Shown here in pieces: positions 24,044 to 35,868 of a stretch of DNA of 64,000 bases (its first letter is position 1; each line of letters begins with the position of its first letter). The notes beneath the pieces were generated by a model that searched no databases, was not told where the DNA came from, and was given only the letters and a program-made list of their open reading frames with translations. A program made the position numbers and the translations under genes. This DNA comes from Gliomastix tumulicola (Eukaryota > Ascomycota > Sordariomycetes > Hypocreales > Bionectriaceae). The stretch is taken from positions 3,144,330-3,208,329 of the forward strand of contig BCHX01000002.1 in the NCBI GenBank assembly GCA_001599755.1, in the 5' to 3' direction.

Positions 24044-25329
24044 ATGCTTCAGCCGAGGTTTCAGGTGTCTGCGATTCGCAAAGGACTGAGCTCACTCCTG
24101 CTCAGTCCTCCTGCGACGCGCGGATATGCCACCAAGAAGTCGAAGAAATCTCTCGCAAAGGTTGCGGCCAAGAACGCCCAGTCGACCACCGAAAGCTTGA
24201 CGAAATCGATCGACAACCCGGGCACCGGAGCAGTCCTCCTTCGAACCTACAAGCCTCGCACACCGGGTGTCCGACATCTCAAGCGCCCCATCAACGACCA
24301 TCTGTGGAAGGGACGGCCTCATCTGCCCCTGACCTTCCCGAAAAAGGGGCACGCCAAGGGTGGACGAAATTCGACGGGCAGGATCACGGTGAGGCATCGT
24401 GGAGGTGGTCACAAGAGGAGGATACGCACTGTTGATTTCGAGCGGAGGCGTCCGGGGCCGCACGTGGTGGAACGGATCGAGTACGACCCAGGCCGAAGCG
24501 CTCACATTGCGCTCCTTACGGACAAGGCTACCGGCAAGAAGTCATACATCATTGCTGCTGAGGGCTTGCGGGCCGGCGACGTGGTACACAGCTACCGTGC
24601 TGGTATTCCGCAGCAGCTTCTGGCCAGTATGGGCGGCATCATCGATCCTGGTATTTTGGCAGCCAAGACGGCTTTCAAGGGAAACTGCCTGCCAATGCAC
24701 ATGATTCCCGTCGGTACGACAGTCTTTTGCGTCGGATCAGCTGCTGCGAGAGGTGCCGTGTTCTGCCGCAGTGCAGGAACTTCGGCTACTGTTGTGAACA
24801 AGAATGAGGAGACCAAGGACGACGGCTCCAAGGTTATGAGTGGCAAATATGTTGAAGTGCGGCTGCAAAGTGGTGAGGTCAGACGGGTGAGCAAAGATGC
24901 GTGCGCCACCATTGGGGTGGCCAGCAACATTCACCACGCCTATCGACAGCTAGGCAAGGCTGGACGTAGCCGGTGGCTGAACATCCGACCCACCGTGCGT
25001 GGTGTGGCCATGAACAAAGGTACGCAGACAACGGCTATCATTCCCAACGTGGATTATTCCAAATGCTGACCACCATGTCTAGTTGATCATCCTCACGGAG
25101 GTGGTCGAGGAAAGTCGAAGGGTAACCGCCATCCTGTGACGCCGTGGGGCAAGCCCGTAAGTGAAGATCCAGGCCTTATCCCAGTCTCGATGACCCGTGA
25201 TCTAACGCAACGAACAAACAGACCAAGAGCGGATACAAGACGCGCCGGACGCACAACCGGAACAGATGGGTGGTCGTGGCAAGACCACGGAATTTCGGCA
25301 TGCGTCGCAACAAGAGAGCCAAGCAGTAA
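24044..25329 (+). CDS. RML2: Mitochondrial large-subunit ribosomal protein L2 (uL2m)
   Basis: Three exons: 24044-25019, 25083-25156 and 25222-25329; 385 aa. The N-terminus (about 40 residues, many Arg/Ser, no acidic residues at first) fits a mitochondrial presequence. The L2 OB-like domain follows, with RHRGGGHKRRIRTVDF and RIEYDPGRSAHIAL, then the SH3-like domain. The universally conserved L2 signature VDHPHGGG is made only when exons 1 and 2 are joined and is followed by GNRHPVTPWGKPTKSGYKTR. This region sits at the peptidyl-transferase centre in bacterial L2. The ATG at 24044 is the first ATG of the frame. Confidence 0.95.
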
Positions 25330-26671
25330 TGAATGGCTTTGCACTGAGGGGAGCTGCCGACTTGTAATAGTATGCTGGGGGATCTGGCGTGGGTGCCAGT
25401 GTACGATGAAGCCTCGTCACTTGCTGGGTGATGATCTAGGTATTTCCCGCCTATATAAACAAATGTATACTACATACCCTGTACTGGACTCGGCCGATTG
25501 CAGTAGACTTCACCGTCATGGCGTTTGGTGTGAAGGGATGACGGAGGCGATCACCAGTTTTTGTGCTTGTAAAGACATCTGTTTGATTGGCATGAGACAG
25601 GGCTAAGCTTTTGTCAGTCGGTCTTGGCACTCGGGATTTCGGTGCCGTCCCGAGCCCCGATCTTTGGAGGTGCATTTTCTCTCACGTTACAGTTCTACAA
25701 TTCAATGAAAACCCCCCTTAGCATACGAGCAATAATGCCACAGATCTCGCCCCCCTTGGGACCAGGGCGGAGCAAGCCTCACCCGATGACGCGGCCTCAA
25801 ATCGCCGAGCGCCCAATGCCAGAGCCCCTATTGGCGATCTGGAAGCAGCCACACAGCGTCTGCATACGCACACGATCCATTACCCGATAAGTCAGCAGAG
25901 ACGACAGAACGGTGCCAATGACGGCGATTCGTGCAAGGTCTCACAGCCGCTAATCCTCATCTGTGCCTTTTCCACGCCGGAATGCGTGTGGGTGGAGACG
26001 GTGGCGGCGCCTAATAATTCCCCAAAGAGGGTGAATATTTTGCGAGACAACTAACTGGTCACGTTTGGAGCTTTGACTTCACCACGCTTCGCAGCCAGCA
26101 GCACCCTATTAAGTAGCTCGTTCCTTTATTGTGAGGTCCGACACCCCGGTGCTTTGTGAGCTCAGATGAGTGGCACTGCAGCGGTAGGAGGGCGCAGTTG
26201 TGTGGGATTTGTGGGGGAAGGACCCTCGTGTGAAGCAGCTGGTTACATCTGTGCTAAGACCCAGCACGGCCAACTTACGTCAACGCGAGTGTCCGCCCTT
26301 GAGTGACCTGACTCCTGCTTCACCGTGCTGTCTAGGGGCTTTAGGGAGGGTTCAACTGAATTTTGGGAGGTGGTCGAAGCTTCATCGCGCTAAACGAAAC
26401 GCCCGTCGTCATCGCCCTGCTGGCATTTCCCAGCCTGAAGCTTCACTTACCCAATCTTGTAACTTCAATTCTTCTAGCGCCACCCTCCTCCACAAACCTT
26501 CGTCTTGTGTCGCTCCTTCCCTTCGGTTGACTTTCCTTTTATCTACTCACTCCCCTGCTCGGGTACGCCTTCCGTGTTTACATCCTCTGCAGCCAATATA
26601 TCTGGCGAGAGCCTCACCGTGAACTTTGCCCAACTACTTACTGCCTTCTCCTTACCAACAACAGCTTCCGG
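25330..26671. other. Intergenic region before the PAP2 gene
   Basis: 1.3 kb between two plus-strand genes. The last 200 nt (about 26455-26600) are pyrimidine-rich, as in fungal leaders and transcription-start regions. No gene is seen. Confidence 0.5.
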
Positions 26672-28099
26672 ATGCCAGCCCGCCCTTACCACAAGATGGC
26701 AGGTTCTTCAAGCCCAATATCGGTCGGCGCGCTCCGGGAGGGTATCTCCTGGAAGGTGGTCATCTCATACATCCTAGACTGGATCGTCTTGCTCGCATTT
26801 GGATTTATTGCCCTGGGCATCGGCCTCATCACACCGAACAAGAGGCCCTTCTCCCTCAACGACCCTGACATCTCGTACGTCCTTGTCCGACAATGGTGAA
26901 ACACCTGCGATTCGACATTCTAACTTGGTCATCATCACAGATTCCCGTTTACTGAGAACGAAACGGTGCCCTCGTGGCTTCTCCTCGTCCTTAACGCCGT
27001 GGCGCCCGTTGTTCTCATCTTTCTCGTCACCATCATCTTAGTTCCTGGAGCCACGGTCCCGAGGGGTACGCCTAAGTCGCTTATCTGGAAGCGCAAGCTC
27101 TGGGAGCTCCATATCGGCTGGCTGGGCCTGGGCCTGTCCCTCGTCCTGGCCTGGTTCTTCACTCAAGGCATGAAGAACATGTTCGGCAAGCCTCGTCCCG
27201 ACTTGCTCGCCCGATGCGAGCCAGACTTCGAGAACGCGGCCAACTTCGTCGTGGGTGGCTTCGCTGGCGAGAACACCCTCGGCCGCCTCTACTCTGCCCG
27301 CATTTGCCAGAACACCGACTCGGACAAGATCGACGATGGTTTCCGCAGCTATCCTAGCGGCCATGCCTCGTCCTCCGCTGCTGGTCTGGTGTACCTTTCG
27401 CTCTTCCTCGCCAGCAAGTTCGCCGTCACGATCCCCTTCGCCCCCTCTGCGGGCTCCTCGACCGCTGCTGCATACTCCGCCTTCCCGTCTCGAGACCCGA
27501 CTCTCCAGCAGGAGGATGATGTGGAGGGCCAGTCTATGAGCTCGCCCACCGACAACGTCAAGACTCGCAACGCTGCGCACAATGCCACCCTCCAGTCTGT
27601 CCGGCGTCAGGCCGCCGCGCCGCCTCTCTACCTGCTCGCCATGACACTCATTCCCTTCGGCACATCTGTCTTCATCGCGGCCTCGCGTTGGTGGGACTTC
27701 CGCCACCACGGCTTCGATATTCTCTTCGGCTGGCTGATGGGATTCGTCTCCTCCATCTACGCTTTCCGATACTACCATCTGTCGATCCAGGAGGGAGCTG
27801 GCTGGGCCTGGGGACCTCGTAGCCACGAAAGGGCTTTCTGGGCAGGCGTCGGTCGTGTGGGCTATGCCGAGGATTCTGCCCTCGCTCCCAAGGCTCGCCG
27901 TAGCAACCACCGCGCGGCCTTGTCCAACGGTTCCGACTTCCAGCAGCCTGCCCAGGCTTCCCAGGCGTTCATTAGCCAGCGCCAGCCACATGCAAACCAT
28001 CCCGATGAGGGCTACTACCCCGGGCCCCCTCCTGGACGTAACTATGCCCAAGGTCCATTCGGTGACGTCGAGATGGAGAGGATGGACCACAGGGTCTAG
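26672..28099 (+). CDS. PAP2-family lipid phosphate phosphatase (Dpp1/Lpp1-like)
   Basis: Two exons, 26672-26874 and 26941-28099; 453 aa. All three phosphatase motifs are present: GKPRPD near the second lumenal loop, YPSGHASS, and SRWWDFRHHGFD, which carries the catalytic histidine. About six membrane helices surround them (for example SYILDWIVLLAFGFIALGIG and LLLVLNAVAPVVLIFLV). A hydrophilic insert of about 80 residues lies after the PSGH helix, and a hydrophilic Pro/Gly-rich tail ends the protein. Yeast Dpp1 and Lpp1 dephosphorylate diacylglycerol pyrophosphate, phosphatidate and related lipids in the vacuole or Golgi. The first in-frame ATG is given; the ATG at 26696 has a better context (A at -3, G at +4) and may be the real start. 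Confidence 0.92.
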
Positions 28100-28724
28100 G
28101 CTGCTGCCGCTGCACACCAGATTATTCCCTATCTCTCTGTCTTCTGTTTTCACAGCGTTGTCCCAGGTCTGGATTTGCCTGTTCCTTTGTTTTGCCGATT
28201 TCTCGGCTAATACGTGAGGGAAGGTGGCCATTAAATTGTCAGGGTTCAAGGCCGGAGTTGGGGGTTTTGGTTGGCGCATGACTAAGTAGCTACGGGTTAA
28301 ACATGGTATGATCCGTCGCCGCGTGGGATATACATGGTCCTCGCGGACTCCATGCAGACACCGCTCAAGTTTGTACGTTCAGTTTGCCACGTCTGATTTG
28401 TTTTACGACTGTCGTTTCCGAGAATGAGAGCTTGTACGAGGAATTGTGTAAGACCGAGATAAAGAGCGCGCGAGATGCGCAACATAATGGAAACCACGGA
28501 TCGATAAGCCACGCACGGTGACTTTACTATAGTGCAAAGTGATGAAATATTTGTATGAGTGCATTGAGGTCCTGACAAGGCACCATGTAACCCAGCCCTG
28601 GCGTAGTCTTCCAAGCATTAGATAACGTTGACCACTGTAGGCAGTGCACCCCTAAAAGTCTTTCCAGCGACATATCACACACAAACACACACGCACACAT
28701 GTACCTAGGCAACCCTTCTAATGC
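28100..28724. other. Convergent intergenic region
   Basis: 625 nt between the stops of the PAP2 gene (+) and the CK2 beta gene (-). No gene or clear signal; expected to hold both terminators. Confidence 0.5.
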
Positions 28725-29747
28725 TCAGCGTACCGTCGTCGTGTCCCCGCCTGCTACCACCATCCTCCCGCCCTCGGCCACGTCAAACTCGACCCCCTCG
28801 CCACCCTCCCCTCCTTCCTCCTCCTCTTCCTCCTCCTCTTCCTCCTCGTCCTCGTCCAGCTCCCCATCATCCCGGAAGCCGGCGTCGATCTCGACCTTGC
28901 GCAGCCGCCGCCGCATCTCGTCCCGCTTGGCGCCCTGCCACCGCACGAGCGTCGCGGGCGCGTGCACCTTGAACCCGTAAACGCGGGCGACGTAGCGCTC
29001 CGCGCTCTTGACGGGGATGAGCGCCGGGTAGACCTGGAAGATGATGTTGTGGAACGAGGTGCCGAAGTAGGCGCCGTCGATGGCGGCGTGGCGCGAGGAT
29101 TTCGGGTTGTAGATGTCCTCGCAGCGCGTGCAGTAGAGCTTGACGGGCTTGACGTTGGGCACGTCCGAGAGGCCCATGGGGAGGAGCGGGTGGGAGTGGC
29201 ACATGACGCGGGGGCACTTGCCGAAGTCGGCTTTCTTGTACTTGTCGAGCTGGGGGAGTTCACACCGGGGTTAGTTTTACCTGAAGTTTGGAGAGAGAGG
29301 GAGGACTAGGGGGCGTACCATCTTTGCGAGCCCTCTCGTCGTCACAATGTACCGCGCGTGCACCAGCCCGTACAGATGCCGAGCCGACTTCTCGATCGTC
29401 TCGCGCATCTCGTCGTCGCAGTCCAGGTCGAAGACATCCGTCACGAGATCCAACGCATACTGGTAGTACTGGACTTCCGTGTTAAGACCTGTCAGGTTGA
29501 ACCGATCAGTCAGGTAGTCCTCGTCGATCTCGCAAAAGTACTCGTTTCCGCGGGACGAAATGAACTAGTAACCACAAAGATCTCGGTCAGCATTTGCTTT
29601 TGTGTGTTGTTGAAAACGAACGGGAAAGGAAGGGGGGTTAGAGGTGCGGCGGATGCCCACCACCACCACTGGGCATGTGCGGAAACTCACCCAATCTCGC
29701 CAATAGCTCGTGTAGTCGCTATCCGTCTCGCTAACGTATTCATCCAT
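28725..29747 (-). CDS. Casein kinase 2 regulatory (beta) subunit
   Basis: Three exons: 29747-29691, 29564-29319 and 29249-28725; 275 aa. The N-terminal MDEYVSETDSDYTSYW and the FISSRGNEYFCEIDEDYLTDRFNLTGL block are typical of CK2 beta. The zinc-binding cysteines C113, C118, C141 and C144 match the four that mediate dimerisation. The tail (about residues 240-260) holds DEDEEEEEEEEEEE and then a Gly/Val-rich end, longer than the animal protein. CK2 beta stabilises the kinase holoenzyme and directs substrate choice; in Neurospora, CK2 also acts on the clock protein FRQ. Which of the two fungal paralogues (CKB1 or CKB2) this is cannot be told from the window. Confidence 0.93.
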
Positions 29748-30384
29748 GATTGCTGCTCTTTTCTCTCTCTAAGATATACCGGTGAGGTTGGGACTGGGCT
29801 TTAGTAGGACCTCAAGCGACCTAGGGGGTGTTCCAATGTTCCTATGCCCTGGCGCGCACGCTCAGGCGCGGCTGAACTTGAGGGTTGGGCTGTGTGACGT
29901 TTCCCCTCGCGAGGGACAGGCGCCGGCGAGTGGGAGGTCGCTCTCTATGTTGTTTGCGAGGTTGATCGGGGCAAACCCGGGGAGCAACGCGAGAGCGGTG
30001 CTTGCGACGGGGAGGTTGATGAGAGGCGGGTTTAGTTGATAAAGGCGAGGTTGAGTCGTGGAAATGGCCTGGAAGGTCTGGATGGCTTCTGGGCATTCAT
30101 GGTGGGGTCGCGAGGCCAAACTCGCCGTTCCGTTGGACCCACATATTTTCGCCCTCACTCTGGTCCCTCTCGAGCTCCTCTCCAGGGTCATGACTAAGCA
30201 GGGATTACATCTCAAGAACAACTCAGCAGGTAATCACATGTGTAGATAGGTTTGCAGTAGGTACTGTATATATGAACAGGTAGATATACTATATATGCAG
30301 GCTGCCGGATAGATCCACGTATATTCAGACTCCATCCAGATTCTATCAACATGGTCCTCAGCTCCGAGCCAAGTCCCTCTCAGA
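29748..30384. other. Promoter region of the CK2 beta gene
   Basis: 637 nt between the CK2 beta start and the Ric1 stop, both on the minus strand. No gene seen. Confidence 0.5.
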
Positions 30385-33300
30385 TCAAGGACTCCTCGCA
30401 TCCAGTGGACTCGCAACAGACCCTATGCTAGCCGTGTCACTGCCAGACCGCGAGTCGGATTCCGTCCCGTCGTCGTCTCCCCCGCCGAATCGTCTCCCTC
30501 CGTTGACGAACCTCGAGGGAGGGATAGCGAGCCTGTCACCCATGCTCGACTGTGGATGCTCAGGCTGGCTCTTGATGGCCACATTCACCATCTTCATCAC
30601 CTCCTGCAGCACCTCGCCCGTGTCGTCGAGCGCGACAAGGAACCGCGCCAGCTCCTTGCAGAGATCCCAGTCTCCCTCTCCCATAGCCCGCGTCAGAAGC
30701 CGCACTGACTGCTCAGCGGCGGCATCCATCTCCTCCAGTGTATGAAGGACGATGAGATATCCACCGGCTGTTTTTAGGGAGCCCCTCTGCAAAGACTCCT
30801 CAAAGAGTTCGCCTGCAGGGGGGAGATAGGCGAACAGCGTCTTCCATTGCCTCACTTCTGTCTTGCGCGTGCATTGCAGCACTATGTCGAGGTACTCCTT
30901 GAACGACGACAGCAGCGACAGCACACGGGGCAAAACTGCTTCCTCGGGTGATGGTGACGTGTCGACTTCTTCGTCGAGCACCCGATGAAGTAGCATCTCT
31001 AGTCCGTGAGCAAAGTACTCTAGCCCCTGGTACTGCTCAGCCAGAGCCATGGCCTCTGCCGTACGATTCTGCTGGAGGTAGAAACGCAGTACGTCCGGCA
31101 GCAGTAGATGAGTCTACAAGTCCAGTCAGTGGGTGTGTGTCTAGGATTTAGAGACTTGTTTTACTTACACGGATAGCGAAGTGGAAGAAGGAGAATGTAA
31201 CATCCCTTCGCTGCACGAGATCCGACTCGACACCGAGAATGATGCCCTTCTCCAAAACAATAGAAAGCGGATAAAAGTCGAGAGGGATAGAAACGGCGGG
31301 CGGCAGCTCTTTGACGCCGTCCCCGGATACCGCGTCCAGAATCCCGTCAAAGCTGGTCCACGTCTTCAGTTCTGTTCCATCAAAGACCCAGATTGAGGAC
31401 TTGAGGGCCGTCGGGCCGCTCTTTTCTACCGAGGAGTTGCTATCAGAGTCTCGGGAAACGTTAAGCCGTGACCGTTCCCCCATTCTCGCAAAGTACTCCA
31501 CGTTGTGAGCGACAACCCGCATGTCATACTTGAGCTGACCCTCTTGGTTGAGCGATGGACGAAGTAACACAAGCTTCCCGTCCACCAAGAACACTACCGA
31601 GGCAACAGCCACGTCCTGCGACGGATCGCCGTCTACGAGCTGGCTCTCGGGCAGAATCCAGCTCAGAGCTCGCACTCGAGCCGGCGAGCGGACGATGCCG
31701 TGAAACGCGATCTGCCCAACCTGGGTAAGGCGCACAGTGCCATTCCATGACGTTAGGACAAAGTGATAGAGCAAGTTTTCGTACGTATACACCAGGAGCG
31801 AGTCTTCTCCCGACGTAGTGACCAGGACTATGGGTGCCGGGATTTGCTCTGTGTGGAGAATGAGTGAGTTGTCCAAAGCAGCTTCTCGTGAGAAGAGCCG
31901 GACTTGATAGGATTTGTTGCATTCGACAGCGGCAATGAGGATGTGCTGGTACCAGCACATGCCGCCCCTGACCTGGAATTCGTTCTCCATACTCTCGGTA
32001 GCAAACGTCTTCCATCGGCCGCTGTTAATGCTATAGTGAGCCAGCCCTCGGCGACCAGCCACTGCGACATACCGTCCATCAGGAGAGATGACCGTCTGCC
32101 GGATGGGCCACTGCTTGAGGAGATATGATGCGGGGATGACGGCTGTGTGCCAGAGGAACGGCTCTGCCGATATGCTTGTCAAGTCCGGGAGATCATAGCC
32201 CCGATAGACCATGACAGCACTAGGCGTCTGCAGAACGGTGCGCAGAATGTTTGCTTCGTTGTAGCAGTCCGTGACGGCGCTCTTAGCCATCTCCAATGAC
32301 CATACGGCTTCGTGCTGCCGTCCCGTCAACAGAACCTCTGAGCCACCACCAATCCACGACGCACTGGTGACTCCGCAGAGCCATTCTTCCCCGTTGCTGG
32401 AAGAGAGCCCTTCGTCCGCCCCGAAGCTGCTGCTCCCCAGCTTGCCGAACATGGACCATGTCGCCCAGCCTCGCTCAAACCCAGCAAAGAGGCAGTAACC
32501 GTCGGGGGAGTAGGTTAAAGCGGCGAATGCGCCTGACGCAGAGGCAGACACCGGGATGTTGTGCGTATGCGAATAAGGGATGTTGCCGGCGTAATCTCTG
32601 ACCGTATACACCTGGACTGACCCGTCGGCGCAGCCAACTGCAATGAGGGAGAAGCGTGCGTTGATGACGGCCCGCACGGCATTCAGAGTAGGGTCCTTGG
32701 GGGCATGGAAGCAATGCCCCTTGAAGAGCCGCTTCGCATCTGGATCGTCTGCAGATGCCCCATGCGGTGGACGGAACCGTTGAACAGCGTAAGCTCGCCC
32801 GTCAGTTGTGATCCATGTGGCGAGATTCATCGGTCGGTCATAGGTCATCTCGACTATGGCAGCCTTCTTCTCTATCCAGCCCATGCGACTGATCAGTTCC
32901 GTCTTGGTCTGGCCGCCACTCGAGTCGGGAGTCCACCGGATGCACTGGATGCAGGCGGGCTTCTGCGTAGCTACGACGAGCTCATCATCAAGGGCCAAAG
33001 CGCTCTCGATGCCCGCGTCGACCTTGATAACCATGCGAAAGCGTATGCTGACATCCCTTATGCCTGAACCTTCCCCCGGCCCCCAGAGGAAGTCGTCAGG
33101 GGCTAGACCAGATTGTCCCGACACGAGACCCTGCCTCCGACGTTGAACATTATGATAGTTGGGGAAGTGCGCCCTGTATACTCGTGAATCGCTATCGGTC
33201 GCTAGGGAGTAGGTGATGAGGTAGCCGTGGGAGGTGTGGACGACGAGGATCGCGGAGTCGGGTCTCAGGAACAGGTTGACGTTTTCGCCGTAGAGATGGA

Positions 33301-33820
33301 GGGATGATTCGGAGCGTACGACGACGGCGAGAACGACAGTGGGCTAAGTTTCATGATAAAGTCAGCATCGGCACCCCCGTAAGAGTCCAGTCTGGTGCAA
33401 GTGTACCTTCGTCTGCCAGAGCGTGATGGATGTGGACGTGATGACCGCAAACAGGTGTCCAGCGCGAGACATGCGCATAGCCAGGATAGGGTCTTTGGCG
33501 GGCACCTGCTCCGTTGACCTCGATGCCTCGAGCCCCGGGAAGTCATGCGCAGAGGAATCATCGTGGCGTTCGACAGACTGGACGGCCGGCGTGTGAGGTG
33601 TCATCGGCGTGGGAGGAGGGTGCTGGGCGTCGGCGTCCTCAGGGCCTCCGGCACCTGGCGGGGCCAGTTCCTGGGAAGCAGGGCCATCTGTTGGCGGCGA
33701 GGAGACCAATTGAAAGTTAGAAGCACTGGACAGGCCATCGTCGGACTCGACAAGCTTGAAGGCAGGGCCTCGGCTGCTGGTGGTGGCGTGGATTCGGGGA
33801 GTTGAGATGGGCCAGTACAT
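30385..33820 (-). CDS. RIC1: Ric1-like guanine-exchange subunit for Ypt6/Rab6
   Basis: Three exons: 33820-33407, 33343-31169 and 31113-30385; 1105 aa. The N-terminal MYWPISTPRIH and the following WD40-like repeats fit the beta-propeller part of Ric1. The second half holds the alpha-helical RIC1 domain, including LRFYLQQNRTAEAMALAEQY and YFAHGLEMLLHRVLDEE. In yeast, Ric1 with Rgp1 is the exchange factor for Ypt6 at the Golgi, needed for retrograde traffic from endosomes. The partner Rgp1 is not in this window. Residues about 15-100 are Ser/Pro/Asp-rich, and the last 60 residues are low-complexity (Gly/Asp/Ser). The start is the first ATG of the frame. Confidence 0.9.
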
Positions 33821-34358
33821 CACGACTGTGGGCTCGACTGCCTCACAGTCGGTCCGCGGTGACTTGGATGGCAGTTACGGGGTCGTTTCAATCATCGCCG
33901 GACATGGTCGGAGAAGGGATAGGATGTCGAGGCAGGCCACATCCGCGGATGGATGCAATGGGCGACGGGGGTTGAAGGTGGCAGATGAGACGGCTGTTGG
34001 CAGTTGATTGGAGGTACCTGAGCTTAAGCTCTGGCACAGGGGAAGACGGGCTTACAGTGGAGATGACGCACCAGTCGGCACCGCTATCCGTCTTAGATGC
34101 TGGATACGCGTCCAGCCACTGAATATACCTACTAGGGCATGTACCCGCTAACAGAGTCTAAGCCTCTAGCACCTCCCTGTGCCTCAGCAGAGACATCCTA
34201 AGTCGACTCAGGTCGATCAGAACACCAGCAGAGCCTCGAATCTTACCTCTCTTTCATCATGTGTCTCTCATTCAATCCATCAGTCGCTTGCGGAAGGATC
34301 ATTCATTACGGTTTTCACCCATTCATTAGCTAAACTGTGGCATAAAGGAGAGGCTGTC
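33821..34358. other. Divergent promoter region
   Basis: 538 nt shared by Ric1 (-) and the PY-motif gene (+). A GGTACCT site lies at 34013. No gene seen. Confidence 0.5.
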
Positions 34359-35345
34359 ATGCCGTCCGATAAGGCTGAATCTGCTGCCAATGCGGCCCTC
34401 ACCACTGATGGGACTGCACCTGGCAGGGATATCGCAGCGCCAGCTTCATCCTCTGCCGCTGCCGCTGCCGCCGGTCCATCAGATGATGTCTTGCCGGCAT
34501 ACGAGGAGGCAAGCACCACACCGGGTCTCCTCCCCACCGCTTCCTCGCCTTTCAACTTCCCAGCCGACGCCGACCAGCCGCCCGTGTACTCAGTGTCGTC
34601 GACCTCAGGCCGCCCCGTGGCCATCCCGCAGGTGAAGCCTGGGAAGGCATCCCCCTTCTTGTCGTGCTACGCGCCGTCCCTGCTCGCGCACGGCATCACG
34701 GAGAAGTCGTGGCGCGCGTTCCTGGAGACCATGTCGGCCTTCCTCACGGCCAAGGTGTCTGATCGCGCCCTCAGCCACGCGGCCGATATGGGGAAGCACC
34801 TGGGCGAGACGCCCAAGCAGCTCAGTCTCGGTGTCTTCACACACGCCAAGCAAGTCGGCAAGGACATCTCGAACAACGCGAAACGGGGCAACATCGTCGG
34901 CGCGGCCATGGGGACCATCGGCGGCGCCATCAGCATCCCGTTCTCGGCCGCCATCAACACGGTGGCCGCGGTGACGACGCTGCCGGCCAACGCCATCGGC
35001 GCCATCGCCAAGAAGCCGCGGACGCCGTACGAGCGCGCCGTGGCCTACGCCGCCGTGGCCAACAAGAAATGGCTGCAGGGCCGCGGGCTGCAGGCGCACA
35101 TCCTGGACACGGACAGGCTGGCGGAGCAGCTCGGGACGACGACGGTGACCCTGCTGGACGCGTCGAGGGGAGCGGGCCATCCCACGGCGGCTGGCCAGCT
35201 GAGCGCGCTGCAGGGACACATTGCAGAGGTGCTCGTGCAGGAGAAGGCGAGCCTGGAGCTGGCCATAGACACGCTGTGGCTGGTGCTGGTGCCGATTCCG
35301 ATATCGGGGGCCCAGCCCGGGCAGGACGGCACTGCAAGGGTGTAG
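34359..35345 (+). CDS. Unrecognised protein with PY motifs and a glycine/alanine-rich hydrophobic segment
   Basis: Single exon, 328 aa; I do not recognise the family. Residues 1-80 are Ala/Ser/Pro-rich and carry two PY-type motifs, LPAY (45-48) and PPVY (74-77), which bind WW domains such as those of Nedd4/Rsp5 ubiquitin ligases. A conserved-looking core starts near SPFLSCYAPSLLAHGITEKSW. Residues about 178-216 form a Gly/Ala-rich hydrophobic run (GAAMGTIGGAISIPFSAAIN) that resembles a glycine zipper or a membrane-inserting hairpin. The C-terminal 110 residues are amphipathic and helical in appearance. No signal peptide is visible. A membrane-associated protein controlled by ubiquitination is one possible reading, not a conclusion. 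The ATG at 34359 is the first in frame. Confidence 0.8.
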   Translation: MPSDKAESAANAALTTDGTAPGRDIAAPASSSAAAAAAGPSDDVLPAYEEASTTPGLLPTASSPFNFPADADQPPVYSVSSTSGRPVAIPQVKPGKASPFLSCYAPSLLAHGITEKSWRAFLETMSAFLTAKVSDRALSHAADMGKHLGETPKQLSLGVFTHAKQVGKDISNNAKRGNIVGAAMGTIGGAISIPFSAAINTVAAVTTLPANAIGAIAKKPRTPYERAVAYAAVANKKWLQGRGLQAHILDTDRLAEQLGTTTVTLLDASRGAGHPTAAGQLSALQGHIAEVLVQEKASLELAIDTLWLVLVPIPISGAQPGQDGTARV

Positions 35346-35868
35346 CTACCCCATGTTTGTCAACGTCGAACGCTCGCTTTGTCCGGATAGGCCTGTCGCT
35401 TTGTCGCTTGTAGGGCGCCCTTGACGAGCAGGCGGCTCATCGTGACTGTGCCTTTTCTGGTGGGGTGGCTATCAACGGCTAAGTGCGGGGATCTGATACC
35501 GCTATCTCTCGCTATCAAACAATCAGCTTCCAACTCCATATCAGGTCCCATGACTGCCAATCCATCCATCCATCCATCCAATTCGTCCACACCTCCGTTG
35601 CCGCTGCATAAGTAACACAGTGATGGTGACACTAGAACTATATCATCAATTGACGGCATTTTGTTTGGTTTCACTTACATAACAGCTTCGCTAGCTCTAC
35701 GGTGCCTTACACCTCCCCTCCTTGCCTCCTTTCTTCCCCTCCTCCTCTCCCGTCTTACATCCTACACGGCTAGTACCACCAGTGAATTGACCGTCACAAC
35801 CACACGAGCCCCGAGCCTCATCAGGCTCTACCTGTCTCTCACACCTTCTCAGCCTGGTCTACGCAGCC
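35346..35868. other. Intergenic region before the aminotransferase gene
   Basis: 523 nt between two plus-strand genes. A CATC tetranucleotide array lies near 35560-35580, and a pyrimidine-rich leader near 35700-35760. No gene seen. Confidence 0.5.

Noticed and set aside
27038..28279. 413-codon open frame on the minus strand opposite the PAP2 gene
   Set aside because: Antisense shadow of a clear PAP2 phosphatase; no domain.
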